This document shows positions 17,346 to 25,480 of a stretch of 64,000 nt of DNA, piece by piece. Each line of letters begins with the position of its first letter. Within the stretch, counting starts at the first letter, position 1. The notes under the pieces were generated by a model. That model did no database searches. It was given only the letters and a program-made list of their open reading frames with translations, and had not been told where the DNA came from. The position numbers and the translations under genes were made by a program. Source of the stretch: Arthrobacter sp. FW305-BF8 (GTDB lineage Bacteria; Actinomycetota; Actinomycetes; Actinomycetales; Micrococcaceae); the NCBI RefSeq assembly GCF_021789315.1, contig NZ_CP084561.1, positions 4,278,001 through 4,342,000 on the forward strand, given 5' to 3'.

Positions 17346-18220
17346 GCCACGTCAGCCTGGCCGGCACACCGGTAACGGCCACCCCGGACACGGACAGCCC
17401 GGAAGAAGTCCCCAGTCGCCCCCGCCTCCGCATCCAGCCCGGACTGGTGCTGTCCTGGCTGGTCCTGGGCCTCGTGGCGCTCTGGACCATCGCCCCGGGG
17501 CTTTTCACCGCCCACAGCGCCACCTCGGGAACCGCCCGGGACAAGCTGCTGCCACCCGGCGGCGGGCACCTGCTCGGCACCGACGAGCTGGGACGTGATC
17601 TCTACTCGAGGATCGTGCATGGCTCCATCAACTCCGTGACCGGCGCCTTGGTGGCCGTCGCGGTGGGGCTGGTGGTCGGAACCCTCCTGGGTCTCCTCGC
17701 CGGTTCCATCGGCGGGATCACCGACGCCGTCGTGATGCGGATTGTGGACGTCCTGCTGTCCATTCCCGGCCTCCTGCTGTCGCTGAGCATCATCATCATC
17801 CTCGGCTTCGGCACCGTGAACGCGGCCATCGCCGTCGGCGTCGGCTCGGTGGCCAGCTTCGCCCGGCTCTCGCGTGCCGAGGTCCTGCGAGTCCGGCGCA
17901 GCGACTTCGTCGAGGCCGCGTTCGGCAGCGGCGGGACCTTCGCCGCCGTCCTCCGCCGGCACATCCTGCCCAATTCCGCCGGTCCCGTCCTTGCACTGGT
18001 CGCGCTTCAGTTCGGAGCCGCGATCCTGGCGATCTCCACCCTTGGATTCCTTGGCTACGGTGCCCCGCCACCCACGCCCGAATGGGGGCTGCTGATAGCC
18101 GAGGGACGGAACTACGTGGCCACGTCCTGGTGGCTCACCACCTATCCCGGGCTGGTGGTGGTGGCCGTCGTCCTGTCAGCCAACCGCATCAGCCACTCGA
18201 TCCGAAAGGTTCAGCCGTGA
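17342..18220 (+). CDS. ABC transporter permease 2 (DppC-like)
   Basis: A 292-aa membrane permease, second channel subunit. The landmark HLLGTDELGRDLYSR occurs near residues 78-92, as in DppC/OppC proteins, followed by about five to six spans and the EAA loop near 195-225. The start is the GTG at 17342, overlapping the preceding stop as GTGA. This implies translational coupling. The same frame is open upstream to 17057 but that part is antisense-like shadow of permease 1. Confidence 0.87.
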   Translation: MSHVSLAGTPVTATPDTDSPEEVPSRPRLRIQPGLVLSWLVLGLVALWTIAPGLFTAHSATSGTARDKLLPPGGGHLLGTDELGRDLYSRIVHGSINSVTGALVAVAVGLVVGTLLGLLAGSIGGITDAVVMRIVDVLLSIPGLLLSLSIIIILGFGTVNAAIAVGVGSVASFARLSRAEVLRVRRSDFVEAAFGSGGTFAAVLRRHILPNSAGPVLALVALQFGAAILAISTLGFLGYGAPPPTPEWGLLIAEGRNYVATSWWLTTYPGLVVVAVVLSANRISHSIRKVQP

Positions 18221-19890
18221 CCGGAATCCTCACAGCAGGGGCCACAGCCGCCGGCCCAGGGGCCCACACCGGTCCCGTCCTGGAACTCGAAAACCTCTCA
18301 GTGTCCTACGCGGACCGCCACGGATCGCACCGCCGCGTGGTCCACAACGTGTCGCTGAACCTCGCGCCCGGCGAAGTGGTCGCCCTGGTAGGCGAATCCG
18401 GTTCAGGGAAGTCGACGACCGCCCAGGCCGTGATCGGGCTGCTCGCCGGAAACGGCAGAATCGACGGCGGCAGTATCCGGCTCAACGGCACGGACATTGC
18501 GGGCTGGTCGCAGAAGCGCCTGGAAGCGATCCGCGGGGCCAAGATCAGCCTCATCCCGCAGGACCCGACGAGCTCCCTGAACCCGGTGACCACGGTGGGC
18601 ATGCAGGTGGAGGAGGTGCTGCGCCTGCATACCAGGCTGCCGAAGGCGGAGCGCAGGCAGCGCGTCCTGGAACTGCTGGGGCGCGTGGGCATACCTGACC
18701 CCGAGCGCCGCGCCAGGCAGTACGCCCACGAACTTTCCGGTGGCATGAAGCAACGGGTGCTGATCGCCGCGGCCATCGCGCTGCAGCCTCAACTGATCAT
18801 TGCCGACGAGGCCACGTCTGCCCTGGACGTCACCGTACAGCGGCGAATCCTGGACCTGCTCGATGACCTGCGCGCCGAATCCGGCACAGCCGTTCTGTTC
18901 GTCACGCACGACCTCGGCGTCGCCGCCGACCGCGCCGACCGGACCGTGGTCCTCAAGGGCGGGCGGGTCCAGGAACAAGGCCCTACAGCCGAGGTACTCG
19001 CGCACCCCACCAGTTCCTACACCCGGCAGCTGATCGCTGACGCGCCGTCGATCTCTGACGGCAAGGCTCGGCTCCTGCCCGCCGCCGGTGAACGCGCCGC
19101 CAGCCGGGACACCGCCGTCGCGGTCCGCAACCTCATCCAGGAATTCGCAACGGGGCGGAACCAACCCGCTTTCCGGGCCGTGGACGGCGTCAGCTTCAGC
19201 GTTCCGCGCGGCACGACGCACGCCATCGTGGGTGAATCGGGATCCGGAAAGACGACGACGGCGCGGGCCCTCGCCGGTTTCCAGCGCCCCACGGCCGGCC
19301 ACATCGTCATCGGCGGCCAAGACCTCTCCGAACTGGACGCGAAAGGGCTGCGGCTGTTCCGCAAGCACGTGCAGCTGGTCTACCAGAACCCCTTCACCTC
19401 CTTGGACCCACGGCAGACCATTGCCAGAATCATCGAGGAACCGCTGCTGAACTTCAACGCCGGGCCCAAACCCGGGCGGGACGCCACAGTGCGGGAACTG
19501 CTGAACCGCGTCAGCCTGCCGGAGTCGCTCCTCGCCAAGCATCCCCGGGAACTCTCCGGTGGCCAGCGCCAGCGGGTGGCGATTGCCCGCGCGCTGGTGC
19601 TCGACCCGGAGGTGCTGATCCTGGATGAGGCCGTGTCCGCCCTGGACGTCACTGTCCAGTCCCAGATCCTGGCCCTCCTCGGGGAACTGCAGTGCGAACT
19701 TGACCTGAGCTATGTCTTCATCACCCATGACCTCGCCGTCGTCCGCCAGATCGCGGACACGGTCTCCGTCATGAGCAACGGCCGCCAGGTGGAACAGGGC
19801 ACGGTGGATGACGTCTTCCTGAACCCGCAGCACTCCTACACCCGGGAACTGATCGACGCGATCCCCGGAAACCGAAAGGCACAACCATGA
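18217..19890 (+). CDS. Fused double ABC ATPase (DppD-DppF type)
   Basis: A 557-aa ATPase with two complete nucleotide-binding domains. Domain 1 has Walker A GESGSGKST (59-67), signature LSGGMKQR (about 173) and Walker B ending ADEATSALD. Domain 2 has Walker A GESGSGKTT (about 338), signature LSGGQRQR (about 445) and LDEAVSALD. Dpp and Opp systems usually have these as separate DppD and DppF; here they are one polypeptide. The GTG start at 18217 overlaps the permease stop as GTGA, and its own stop overlaps the next ATG as ATGA. Confidence 0.9.
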   Translation: MTGILTAGATAAGPGAHTGPVLELENLSVSYADRHGSHRRVVHNVSLNLAPGEVVALVGESGSGKSTTAQAVIGLLAGNGRIDGGSIRLNGTDIAGWSQKRLEAIRGAKISLIPQDPTSSLNPVTTVGMQVEEVLRLHTRLPKAERRQRVLELLGRVGIPDPERRARQYAHELSGGMKQRVLIAAAIALQPQLIIADEATSALDVTVQRRILDLLDDLRAESGTAVLFVTHDLGVAADRADRTVVLKGGRVQEQGPTAEVLAHPTSSYTRQLIADAPSISDGKARLLPAAGERAASRDTAVAVRNLIQEFATGRNQPAFRAVDGVSFSVPRGTTHAIVGESGSGKTTTARALAGFQRPTAGHIVIGGQDLSELDAKGLRLFRKHVQLVYQNPFTSLDPRQTIARIIEEPLLNFNAGPKPGRDATVRELLNRVSLPESLLAKHPRELSGGQRQRVAIARALVLDPEVLILDEAVSALDVTVQSQILALLGELQCELDLSYVFITHDLAVVRQIADTVSVMSNGRQVEQGTVDDVFLNPQHSYTRELIDAIPGNRKAQP

Positions 19891-21032
19891 CCCGCCCCGC
19901 CGCACTGGCCAAGCAAGGCACGGCCAAGAGGATCGGCTTCTTCACCCGGCTGCTGGACGACGCCGGACCCGCCGAACGCTACCGGCTCGCCCTGGAGCAG
20001 ATCCTCAGGGCCGAGGAGCTGGGATTTGATTCCGCGTGGGTGGCACAGCACCACTTCAACGAGTCGGAGGGCGGGCTTCCCTCGCCCCTGGTGTTCCTGT
20101 CGCACGTTGCGGCAAGGACCTCCCGCATCCGGCTGGGAACCGGGATCATCACTCTTCCCCTCGAGGACCCGCTGCGCGCGGCCGAGGATGCCGCCGTGCT
20201 GGACCTGCTCTCCGGCGGCCGGCTCGAGGTTGGCGTCGGGACGGGAGGTACGCCGTCCGCCTTCACAGCGTTCGGGTTGGACTCCGACGAACGCCGTGGG
20301 ATCTTCGCGGACAAGCTGCAGCTGCTCGCCGAGGCCTGGGGCGGCAAGGAGCTCGGAACCTCAACGAACCGGCTCTACCCGGCTGCCCCGCAACTGCTGG
20401 AGCGGATATGGCAGGCCACCTTCTCGGTGGCTGGCGGCGAGCGCGCCGGCCGGGCAGGTGACGGTGTGATGCTCTCCCGCACCCAGCCACGGTCCCCCGA
20501 AAAGCCGTCGGCGCCGCTGGACGAGCTTCAGAATCCGATCATCGATGCCTACCTGGCGGCGCTGCCGCACGGAGCAACGCCAAGGGTCCTCGCTTCCCGC
20601 ACACTCTTTGTTGCCGACAGCCGGGCCGAGGCGCTCCGCTTCGCCGAGGCCGGACTGCGCCGGATCGTCCCGCACTTCGAGCGCCAGGGCCACGTCTTTG
20701 AAAGCCACGGCGTCGAGGGCCTGATAACTGCGACCGACTCGCACGTCGGAACCGTGGACGACGTCGTCGAATCCCTGGCCCGCGACAGCTCCCTGCAGCG
20801 GGCAACGGACATTTCCTTCCAGGTCCATTCCATCGATCCCCCGCACGAGCACATCCTGCGCTCCATCGAGCTCGCCGCCACCGAAGTGGTTCCGCGGCTC
20901 GGCTGGAAAGCAGCCCCCGCATCTGTCCCCGCCCAGCAATCTCACCCGTCCAGCAAGGAGCGAAATGAGCAACACAGCACAAGACGCCGTCGACACCATT
21001 TTGGGGGTCTCCCCCGGGTCGCCCTTAGATGA
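19887..21032 (+). CDS. LLM-class flavin-dependent monooxygenase
   Basis: A 381-aa bacterial luciferase-like (LLM) enzyme that would use reduced FMN and O2 to oxidise a small molecule. The fold landmarks are the early RIGFFTRLLDD strand, SAWVAQHHF (about 49-57), RLGTGIITLPLEDP (about 88-101) and GRLEVGVGTGG (about 112-122). It overlaps the ATPase stop as ATGA and overlaps the next gene by 68 nt; the last about 25 residues are Arg/His-rich and may be a read-on tail. The gene neighbourhood (Dpp-like importer before, two AhpD-fold proteins after) matches, from memory, the conserved KPN_01858-type cluster. The flavin reductase on the opposite strand at 22699-23214 is a plausible partner. Confidence 0.86.
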   Translation: MTRPAALAKQGTAKRIGFFTRLLDDAGPAERYRLALEQILRAEELGFDSAWVAQHHFNESEGGLPSPLVFLSHVAARTSRIRLGTGIITLPLEDPLRAAEDAAVLDLLSGGRLEVGVGTGGTPSAFTAFGLDSDERRGIFADKLQLLAEAWGGKELGTSTNRLYPAAPQLLERIWQATFSVAGGERAGRAGDGVMLSRTQPRSPEKPSAPLDELQNPIIDAYLAALPHGATPRVLASRTLFVADSRAEALRFAEAGLRRIVPHFERQGHVFESHGVEGLITATDSHVGTVDDVVESLARDSSLQRATDISFQVHSIDPPHEHILRSIELAATEVVPRLGWKAAPASVPAQQSHPSSKERNEQHSTRRRRHHFGGLPRVALR

Positions 21033-21633
21033 ACTGCGGCGGCGCCGTCCCGTCACCCGGGAGAACACCCAAGCCAGTTACCTGGCCCTCTTCGAGCCCG
21101 ACGTGCTCACGGCAGCCAGCCTGCCAGAACGGTTCGCCGTCGCCGTGTTCGTGGCGGCGCTGCACGGGAACGCTGAGGCGACGGCGTTCTATGAGCAGGG
21201 ATTCAAGGCGGCCGGAGCCGGCGATTCGCTCCACGCCGCCGTCCTCGAGGCAGCGGAATCGGGCGTGGCGCTCGGGCCCTACGGCGAGTACCGCGAGCCC
21301 GGTCTGCAGGCCGAAAGCCGTCCGGGGCTGCGATGGGCTGCCCCTGCCGCAGTCAGGGGCATCTTGGGCGACAGGCTGAGCTCGGCCCTGGACCACGCGC
21401 ACCTGCTGGTCTTCCGGCCGCGGGAAGCTTCCCCGGCAGCCCTCGGCACCCTCGTGGCGGCGGGGTGGTCCACCACGGGCATCGTCACGCTCTCGCAGCT
21501 CGTTGCGTTCCTCGCCTACCAGCTCCGGGTGGTCAGCGGGCTGCGGATTCTGGCCGCCGCCCTGCCGGAACCCGCCCTGACAGAAATTGCCGCGAACCCG
21601 GCTGACGCCCAGACCGTAAGGATCGGATCATGA
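20965..21633 (+). CDS. CMD-domain protein (Avi_7170-like)
   Basis: A 222-aa protein with the carboxymuconolactone decarboxylase/AhpD-like all-helical fold suggested by SLPERFAVAVFVAALHGN and a second copy-like helix pair near residues 165-195. It lacks the CxxC peroxidase motif; there is no cysteine in the protein. From memory it belongs with the CMD-domain family named after Avi_7170, always found beside an AhpD-like protein. It starts inside the 3' end of the LLM gene (68-nt overlap) behind AGGAGCG, and its stop overlaps the next ATG as ATGA. The chemical role is unknown; a non-catalytic partner of the next protein is possible. Confidence 0.75.
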   Translation: MSNTAQDAVDTILGVSPGSPLDELRRRRPVTRENTQASYLALFEPDVLTAASLPERFAVAVFVAALHGNAEATAFYEQGFKAAGAGDSLHAAVLEAAESGVALGPYGEYREPGLQAESRPGLRWAAPAAVRGILGDRLSSALDHAHLLVFRPREASPAALGTLVAAGWSTTGIVTLSQLVAFLAYQLRVVSGLRILAAALPEPALTEIAANPADAQTVRIGS

Positions 21634-22250
21634 CCGATGAAGTGACCACCTACCCCACCCTGAACCGACCGGAGGCCTTCACCCAGGACGAACTAGGATG
21701 GCGGCCCTGGCTGCAGGCGCCCGACGCCGCGGCCCTGACCGAGCGGCAGCTGGCCGGGCTGGTGGACCGCGGGCGCGCCGGAAGCGACTACTTCCGGCTA
21801 TTGGCCCGCGACCCGGACATCCTGGGCGCTCGGACGCGCACCGATAAGGACATCTTCTACAACACGAAGGAAGGCCTCCCCCGCGGCGAGCGGGAACTCG
21901 CGGCAGCTGCGACGTCCCGCGCCAACGGCTGCGTCTTCTGCGCGTCCGTCCACGCCCGGTTCGCCTCACACCACTCAGACCGGCACGACGACGTCCAGCA
22001 GCTTCTCGACGACGGCACCTCCGCTGACCTCGGGTCGCGCTGGAACGCCGTCGTTGCGGCAGCGGCGGCGCTGGCGCAGACACCGCCGCGGCTGAACGAG
22101 GCCCACGTCCGGGCCCTGCAGGACGAGGGCCTCGACGTGCTGGACCTGGCCGACGTGATCCACGGCAGCGCGTTTTTCAACTGGGCCAACCGGCTGATGC
22201 TGTCGCTCGGGGAACCGGAACAGCCAACGCAGCCTAAGCCGCAGGCGTAA
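21630..22250 (+). CDS. AhpD-like alkylhydroperoxidase domain protein (Avi_7169-like)
   Basis: A 206-aa AhpD-fold protein with the full redox motif CVFCASVH (Cys101, Cys104, His108), typical of alkylhydroperoxidase/disulfide-active AhpD family proteins. It overlaps the CMD-domain gene as ATGA and ends the operon; a perfect bidirectional hairpin follows 19 nt downstream. Together with the LLM enzyme it may remove a peroxide or carry out a ring-related step on the oxidised substrate. From memory it matches the family named after Avi_7169. Confidence 0.8.
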   Translation: MTDEVTTYPTLNRPEAFTQDELGWRPWLQAPDAAALTERQLAGLVDRGRAGSDYFRLLARDPDILGARTRTDKDIFYNTKEGLPRGERELAAAATSRANGCVFCASVHARFASHHSDRHDDVQQLLDDGTSADLGSRWNAVVAAAAALAQTPPRLNEAHVRALQDEGLDVLDLADVIHGSAFFNWANRLMLSLGEPEQPTQPKPQA

Positions 22251-22269
22251 AGCCAACACAAGCGAAAAA

Positions 22270-22302
22270 GGAGGGTGGGCATCCAGCGGATGCCCACCCT
22301 CC
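22270..22302. terminator. Bidirectional terminator
   Basis: A perfect 15-bp stem (22270-22284 with 22288-22302) and 3-nt loop. On the minus strand it is followed by TTTTT, and on the plus strand by TTGCTGTT. It separates the convergent LLM operon and the flavin reductase operon. Confidence 0.9.
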
Positions 22303-22420
22303 TTGCTGTTCAGGTCTGCTGCAGATTTCCCGGGCGCAGGGCCTCTGCGCCCGCGGCAGAAAAGGTGCGCGGCCGCCAGGAAACCGCGGGGAACCAGAAG
22401 GACGCTCACGCGCGTGGGCC

Positions 22421-22702
22421 TCACACCGGGAGGAGGCGCACTCCGTCGCGGTTGCCGTACATCTGGCGTCCCTGCCCGGCCGAACTGATGATCCACACCA
22501 GGTCCGAGTCCGGCGTCTTGGAGTCAACGCGGCCGGTGTACGAGTGCCCCGAGGGAAGCGTGACCTCGACACTGGCCCCGACCTTGATGGCTGCCCAGTC
22601 CTCCGCGGGCAGCCACACCTCGTCGGTGATGTCCGGCTGCGCGAGCCGGCGGCCACGCCGACGGGACGTGGCCTTGACCTTGGCCACGCCACCCCGTGTC
22701 AT
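22421..22702 (-). CDS. Small basic protein coupled to flavin reductase, unknown
   Basis: A 93-aa soluble protein I do not recognise. The N-terminal third is very basic (KVKATSRRRGRRL) and the rest reads as a small beta-rich domain with SVEVTLPSGHSYTGRVDS. Its ATG overlaps the flavin reductase stop as ATGA, so the two are translated together. The composition would suit an SH3-like fold or a nucleic-acid-contacting protein, but neither is shown. It ends about 120 nt before the shared terminator. Confidence 0.65.
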   Translation of the reverse strand: MTRGGVAKVKATSRRRGRRLAQPDITDEVWLPAEDWAAIKVGASVEVTLPSGHSYTGRVDSKTPDSDLVWIISSAGQGRQMYGNRDGVRLLPV

Positions 22703-23214
22703 GCGACGCCCTCCAGGATTTTGACCCGTGGCTGCACGGAGACGTACTCGCCCTTGAAGAAAAGGAGGGGATCGACGTCGGAGCGGGCGCCCAGGGCGTG
22801 GATCGCGGCCACCACTATGGTGTGGTCGCCGCCGTCGTACTCCTGGTGCAGCTCGCAGTCCACCCAGGCCAGGGCGCCGTCGAGGACAGGGTTGCCGAGG
22901 GGCGACGGCGAGTGCTCGACTCCGGCGAACTTGTCCGCACCGGACCGCGCGAACTGGGCCGCGAGATGCTGGTGGTCCGCGGGAAGGATGTTGACGGTGA
23001 AGCGGCCTGCCTGGCGCAGCAGCGGCCAGGTACTGGAGGTCCGTGCCGGGCTGAAGGTCACCAGCGCCGGTTCCAGCGAGAGGGACGCAAAGGACTGGCA
23101 GGTGAACCCGGCAGGGCCGTTCTCGGTTGCCGCGGTGATCACGGTCAGGCCCGTCGCGAAGTGGCCCAGCACGTTGCGGATCCGGCGCGGGCTGAGGTCT
23201 GAGAGTTCCGTCAT
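22699..23214 (-). CDS. Flavin reductase family protein
   Basis: A 171-aa flavin reductase-like (split-barrel FMN-binding) protein. It has the family features GHFATGLTVITA near residue 18, then FTCQSFASLSLEPALVTF and a late GDHTIVVAAIHAL. Such proteins reduce FMN with NAD(P)H for two-component monooxygenases. The start is the ATG at 23214 behind AAAGGA; an upstream ATG at 23244 is not supported. It is convergent to the LLM monooxygenase operon and may supply its reduced flavin, which is inference from proximity. Confidence 0.85.
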   Translation of the reverse strand: MTELSDLSPRRIRNVLGHFATGLTVITAATENGPAGFTCQSFASLSLEPALVTFSPARTSSTWPLLRQAGRFTVNILPADHQHLAAQFARSGADKFAGVEHSPSPLGNPVLDGALAWVDCELHQEYDGGDHTIVVAAIHALGARSDVDPLLFFKGEYVSVQPRVKILEGVA

Positions 23215-23431
23215 GGCGAGTCCTTTCGAAGCGTGTAGACCCAATCAAGCACCTTGCTGGCGGCTTCCCAAGCCCGGCTGCAACGAACTGACGCGCACGG
23301 AAACGCAGCTTCACCGGCCGAAGCGGGGCGTAACAAAACCGGCCAACTCCCAAGCCCCAGCAAATCGGGACCAGTTCCGAATTTGCGGACAGAACGTCGC
23401 GAAATTGCCGCATATGGGCCAATATGGTGTC

Positions 23432-23842
23432 ATGCCGAAAATACGCATCTCCGAAGCCGCGCGCTTCCTGGGCGTCAGCGATGACACCGTCCGCCGCTGG
23501 ACCGAAAGCGGGACCCTGACCCCCGTCAAGGACGCCTCCGGCAGACTCGCCGTCGACGGACTGGAACTGGCACAGCTCGCCCGCAACCAGGCGCAGCTGC
23601 CCGAGGACCCCACCCGGGTAGGCAGCTCGGCGCGCAACCGGTTCGTTGGCCTGGTCACCGGCATCACCGCGGACAAGGTCATGGCCCAGGTGGAGCTGCA
23701 GTGCGGCCCGTTCCGCGTTGTCTCCCTGATGAGCAGCGAAGCCGTCCGTGACCTCGGCCTTGAACTCGGGTCCGTGGCCACGGCCGTCGTCAAGGCCACC
23801 ACCGTCATCATCGAAACGCCTCAGGGAAAGAGCATCATATGA
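23432..23842 (+). CDS. HTH-TOBE molybdenum-responsive regulator
   Basis: A 136-aa protein with an N-terminal MerR/excisionase-type helix-turn-helix (ISEAARFLGVSDDTVRRW, residues 5-22) and a C-terminal TOBE/Mop domain (about 68-134, beginning SARNRFVGLVTGI) that binds molybdate in relatives. It overlaps modA by ATGA and thus heads the mod operon as a probable local molybdate sensor. The start could be the ATG at 23432 or the in-frame ATG at 23414; neither has a clear ribosome-binding site. A leaderless transcript from a TATGGT -10 at 23423 is possible. Confidence 0.85.
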   Translation: MPKIRISEAARFLGVSDDTVRRWTESGTLTPVKDASGRLAVDGLELAQLARNQAQLPEDPTRVGSSARNRFVGLVTGITADKVMAQVELQCGPFRVVSLMSSEAVRDLGLELGSVATAVVKATTVIIETPQGKSII

Positions 23843-24642
23843 GCACCATCCACGTGCGCATTGGCGCCGTGCTGGCCGCCGGAGTCGTTATCGCCGGGCT
23901 GGCCGGCTGCGCCGCCTCCAATATGGCGGCCGGCACAACCCAGAGCGGCAGTTCGACGGCGGCCGGCACCGGCACCGTGACCGTGTTCGCCGCCGCGTCC
24001 CTCAAGCCGACGTTCACCAGGATCGCCTCCGAGTTCGAGGCCGCAAACCCGGGCACCAAGGTCACTCTCAACTTCGCCGGGTCCTCGGACCTGGCCACGC
24101 AGATCAGCCAGGGCGCCCCGGCCGATGTGTTCGCCTCCGCCGACACCAGGAACATGGCCAAGCTCTCCGACGCCGGGCTCATCGGCGGAACGGCAAGCAA
24201 CTTCGCCACGAACGTCCTGGAGATCGCCGTCCCGCCGGGCAATCCGGCGTCGGTCAGTTCCTTCGCCGACCTGGCGAAGCCGGGCGTCAAGGTGGTTGTC
24301 TGCGCACCCCAGGTCCCCTGCGGCTCCGCCACCGAGACCGTGGAGCAGGCCGCCGGAACCACCCTGAAGCCCGTCAGCGAGGAATCCTCCGTGACTGACG
24401 TGCTCGGCAAGGTCACCTCCGGGGAAGCCGACGCCGGGCTGGTCTACGTCACCGACGTCAAAAACGCGGGCGACAAGGTCAAGGGCATCCCGTTCAGCGA
24501 GTCGGACAAGGCAGTAAACACCTACCCGATCGCCACCGTGGGCAGCAGCAGGAACAAGGAACTGGCCAAGGCCTTCATCGCCACGGTCACCGGCAGCGAA
24601 GGCAGGAAGGTCCTCAGTGACGCCGGATTCGGCACCCCGTAG
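23839..24642 (+). CDS. modA: Molybdate-binding lipoprotein ModA
   Basis: A 267-aa extracellular lipoprotein with the signal sequence ending in LAGC (Cys24). The mature part carries FAAASLKPTF (about 51-60), SSDLATQI and ADVFASAD, the usual ModA landmarks around the oxyanion pocket. It captures molybdate or tungstate for the adjacent ModBC. Its ATG overlaps the regulator gene stop, and its 3' end overlaps modB by 26 nt. Confidence 0.92.
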   Translation: MSTIHVRIGAVLAAGVVIAGLAGCAASNMAAGTTQSGSSTAAGTGTVTVFAAASLKPTFTRIASEFEAANPGTKVTLNFAGSSDLATQISQGAPADVFASADTRNMAKLSDAGLIGGTASNFATNVLEIAVPPGNPASVSSFADLAKPGVKVVVCAPQVPCGSATETVEQAAGTTLKPVSEESSVTDVLGKVTSGEADAGLVYVTDVKNAGDKVKGIPFSESDKAVNTYPIATVGSSRNKELAKAFIATVTGSEGRKVLSDAGFGTP

Positions 24643-25480
24643 CAACGCTTGGACAGCAGGCAAGACTAGGCGCTGGGATGCCGGCTACACCGGCGCCCCG
24701 CCGTGGGTCTTCGCCCTCGCGGCAGCGGGAGCGCTGTTTGTCCTGCTGCCGTTGGCCGCCATGGTGGCCAAGGTCAACTGGGGCCAGTTCATCCCGCTCA
24801 TCACCTCGGAATCCTCCCTCACCGCTCTGGGCCTGAGCCTGCGGACCTCGGCCGCCAGCACGGTGCTGTGCATCGTGCTCGGCGTGCCGCTGGCCCTCGT
24901 CCTGGCCCGTGCCAGTTTCCCGGGCCAGCGCCTGCTGCGGGCCTTCGTGCTGCTCCCGCTCGTGTTGCCCCCGGTCGTCGGCGGCATCGCCCTGCTCTAC
25001 ACGTTCGGCCGCCAGGGCATGCTCGGGCGCAGCATCGAACTGGCCGGAATCCAGATCGCTTTCTCCACCACCGCCGTCGTCCTCGCCCAGACGTTCGTGG
25101 CGCTGCCTTTCCTGGTGGTCAGCCTCGAGGGCGCCCTCCGCACGGCGGGCACCAAATACGAGGCGGTCGCTGCAACCCTGGGCGCCCGTCCCACCACGGT
25201 GCTGCGCCGCGTCAGCATCCCGCTGGTACTGCCCGGCCTGGCTTCCGGTGCCGTACTGTCCTTCGCGCGCTGCCTGGGTGAGTTCGGCGCCACCCTGACA
25301 TTCGCCGGCAGCCTGCAGGGCGTCACCCGAACCCTGCCCCTGGAGATCTACCTGCAGCGGGAAACCGACGCCGATGCCGCCGTCGCCCTTTCCCTGGTGC
25401 TGGTGGCCGTGGCCGTCGCCGTCGTCGGGCTTTCCTACCGGCGCCCCCGGGCGCTGGCGGCAGAGGCAGGAGCAAAGTGA
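24617..25480 (+). CDS. modB: Molybdate ABC permease ModB
   Basis: A 287-aa inner-membrane permease with about five to six membrane spans. The cytoplasmic EAA loop is visible near residues 175-205 (YEAVAATLGARPTTVLRRVSIP region), and the C-terminal CLGEFGATLTFAGS with PLEIYLQRE is typical of ModB. It starts with GTG at 24617 inside modA and is coupled to modC by GTGA. It forms the channel of the molybdate importer. Confidence 0.92.
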   Translation: MTPDSAPRSNAWTAGKTRRWDAGYTGAPPWVFALAAAGALFVLLPLAAMVAKVNWGQFIPLITSESSLTALGLSLRTSAASTVLCIVLGVPLALVLARASFPGQRLLRAFVLLPLVLPPVVGGIALLYTFGRQGMLGRSIELAGIQIAFSTTAVVLAQTFVALPFLVVSLEGALRTAGTKYEAVAATLGARPTTVLRRVSIPLVLPGLASGAVLSFARCLGEFGATLTFAGSLQGVTRTLPLEIYLQRETDADAAVALSLVLVAVAVAVVGLSYRRPRALAAEAGAK

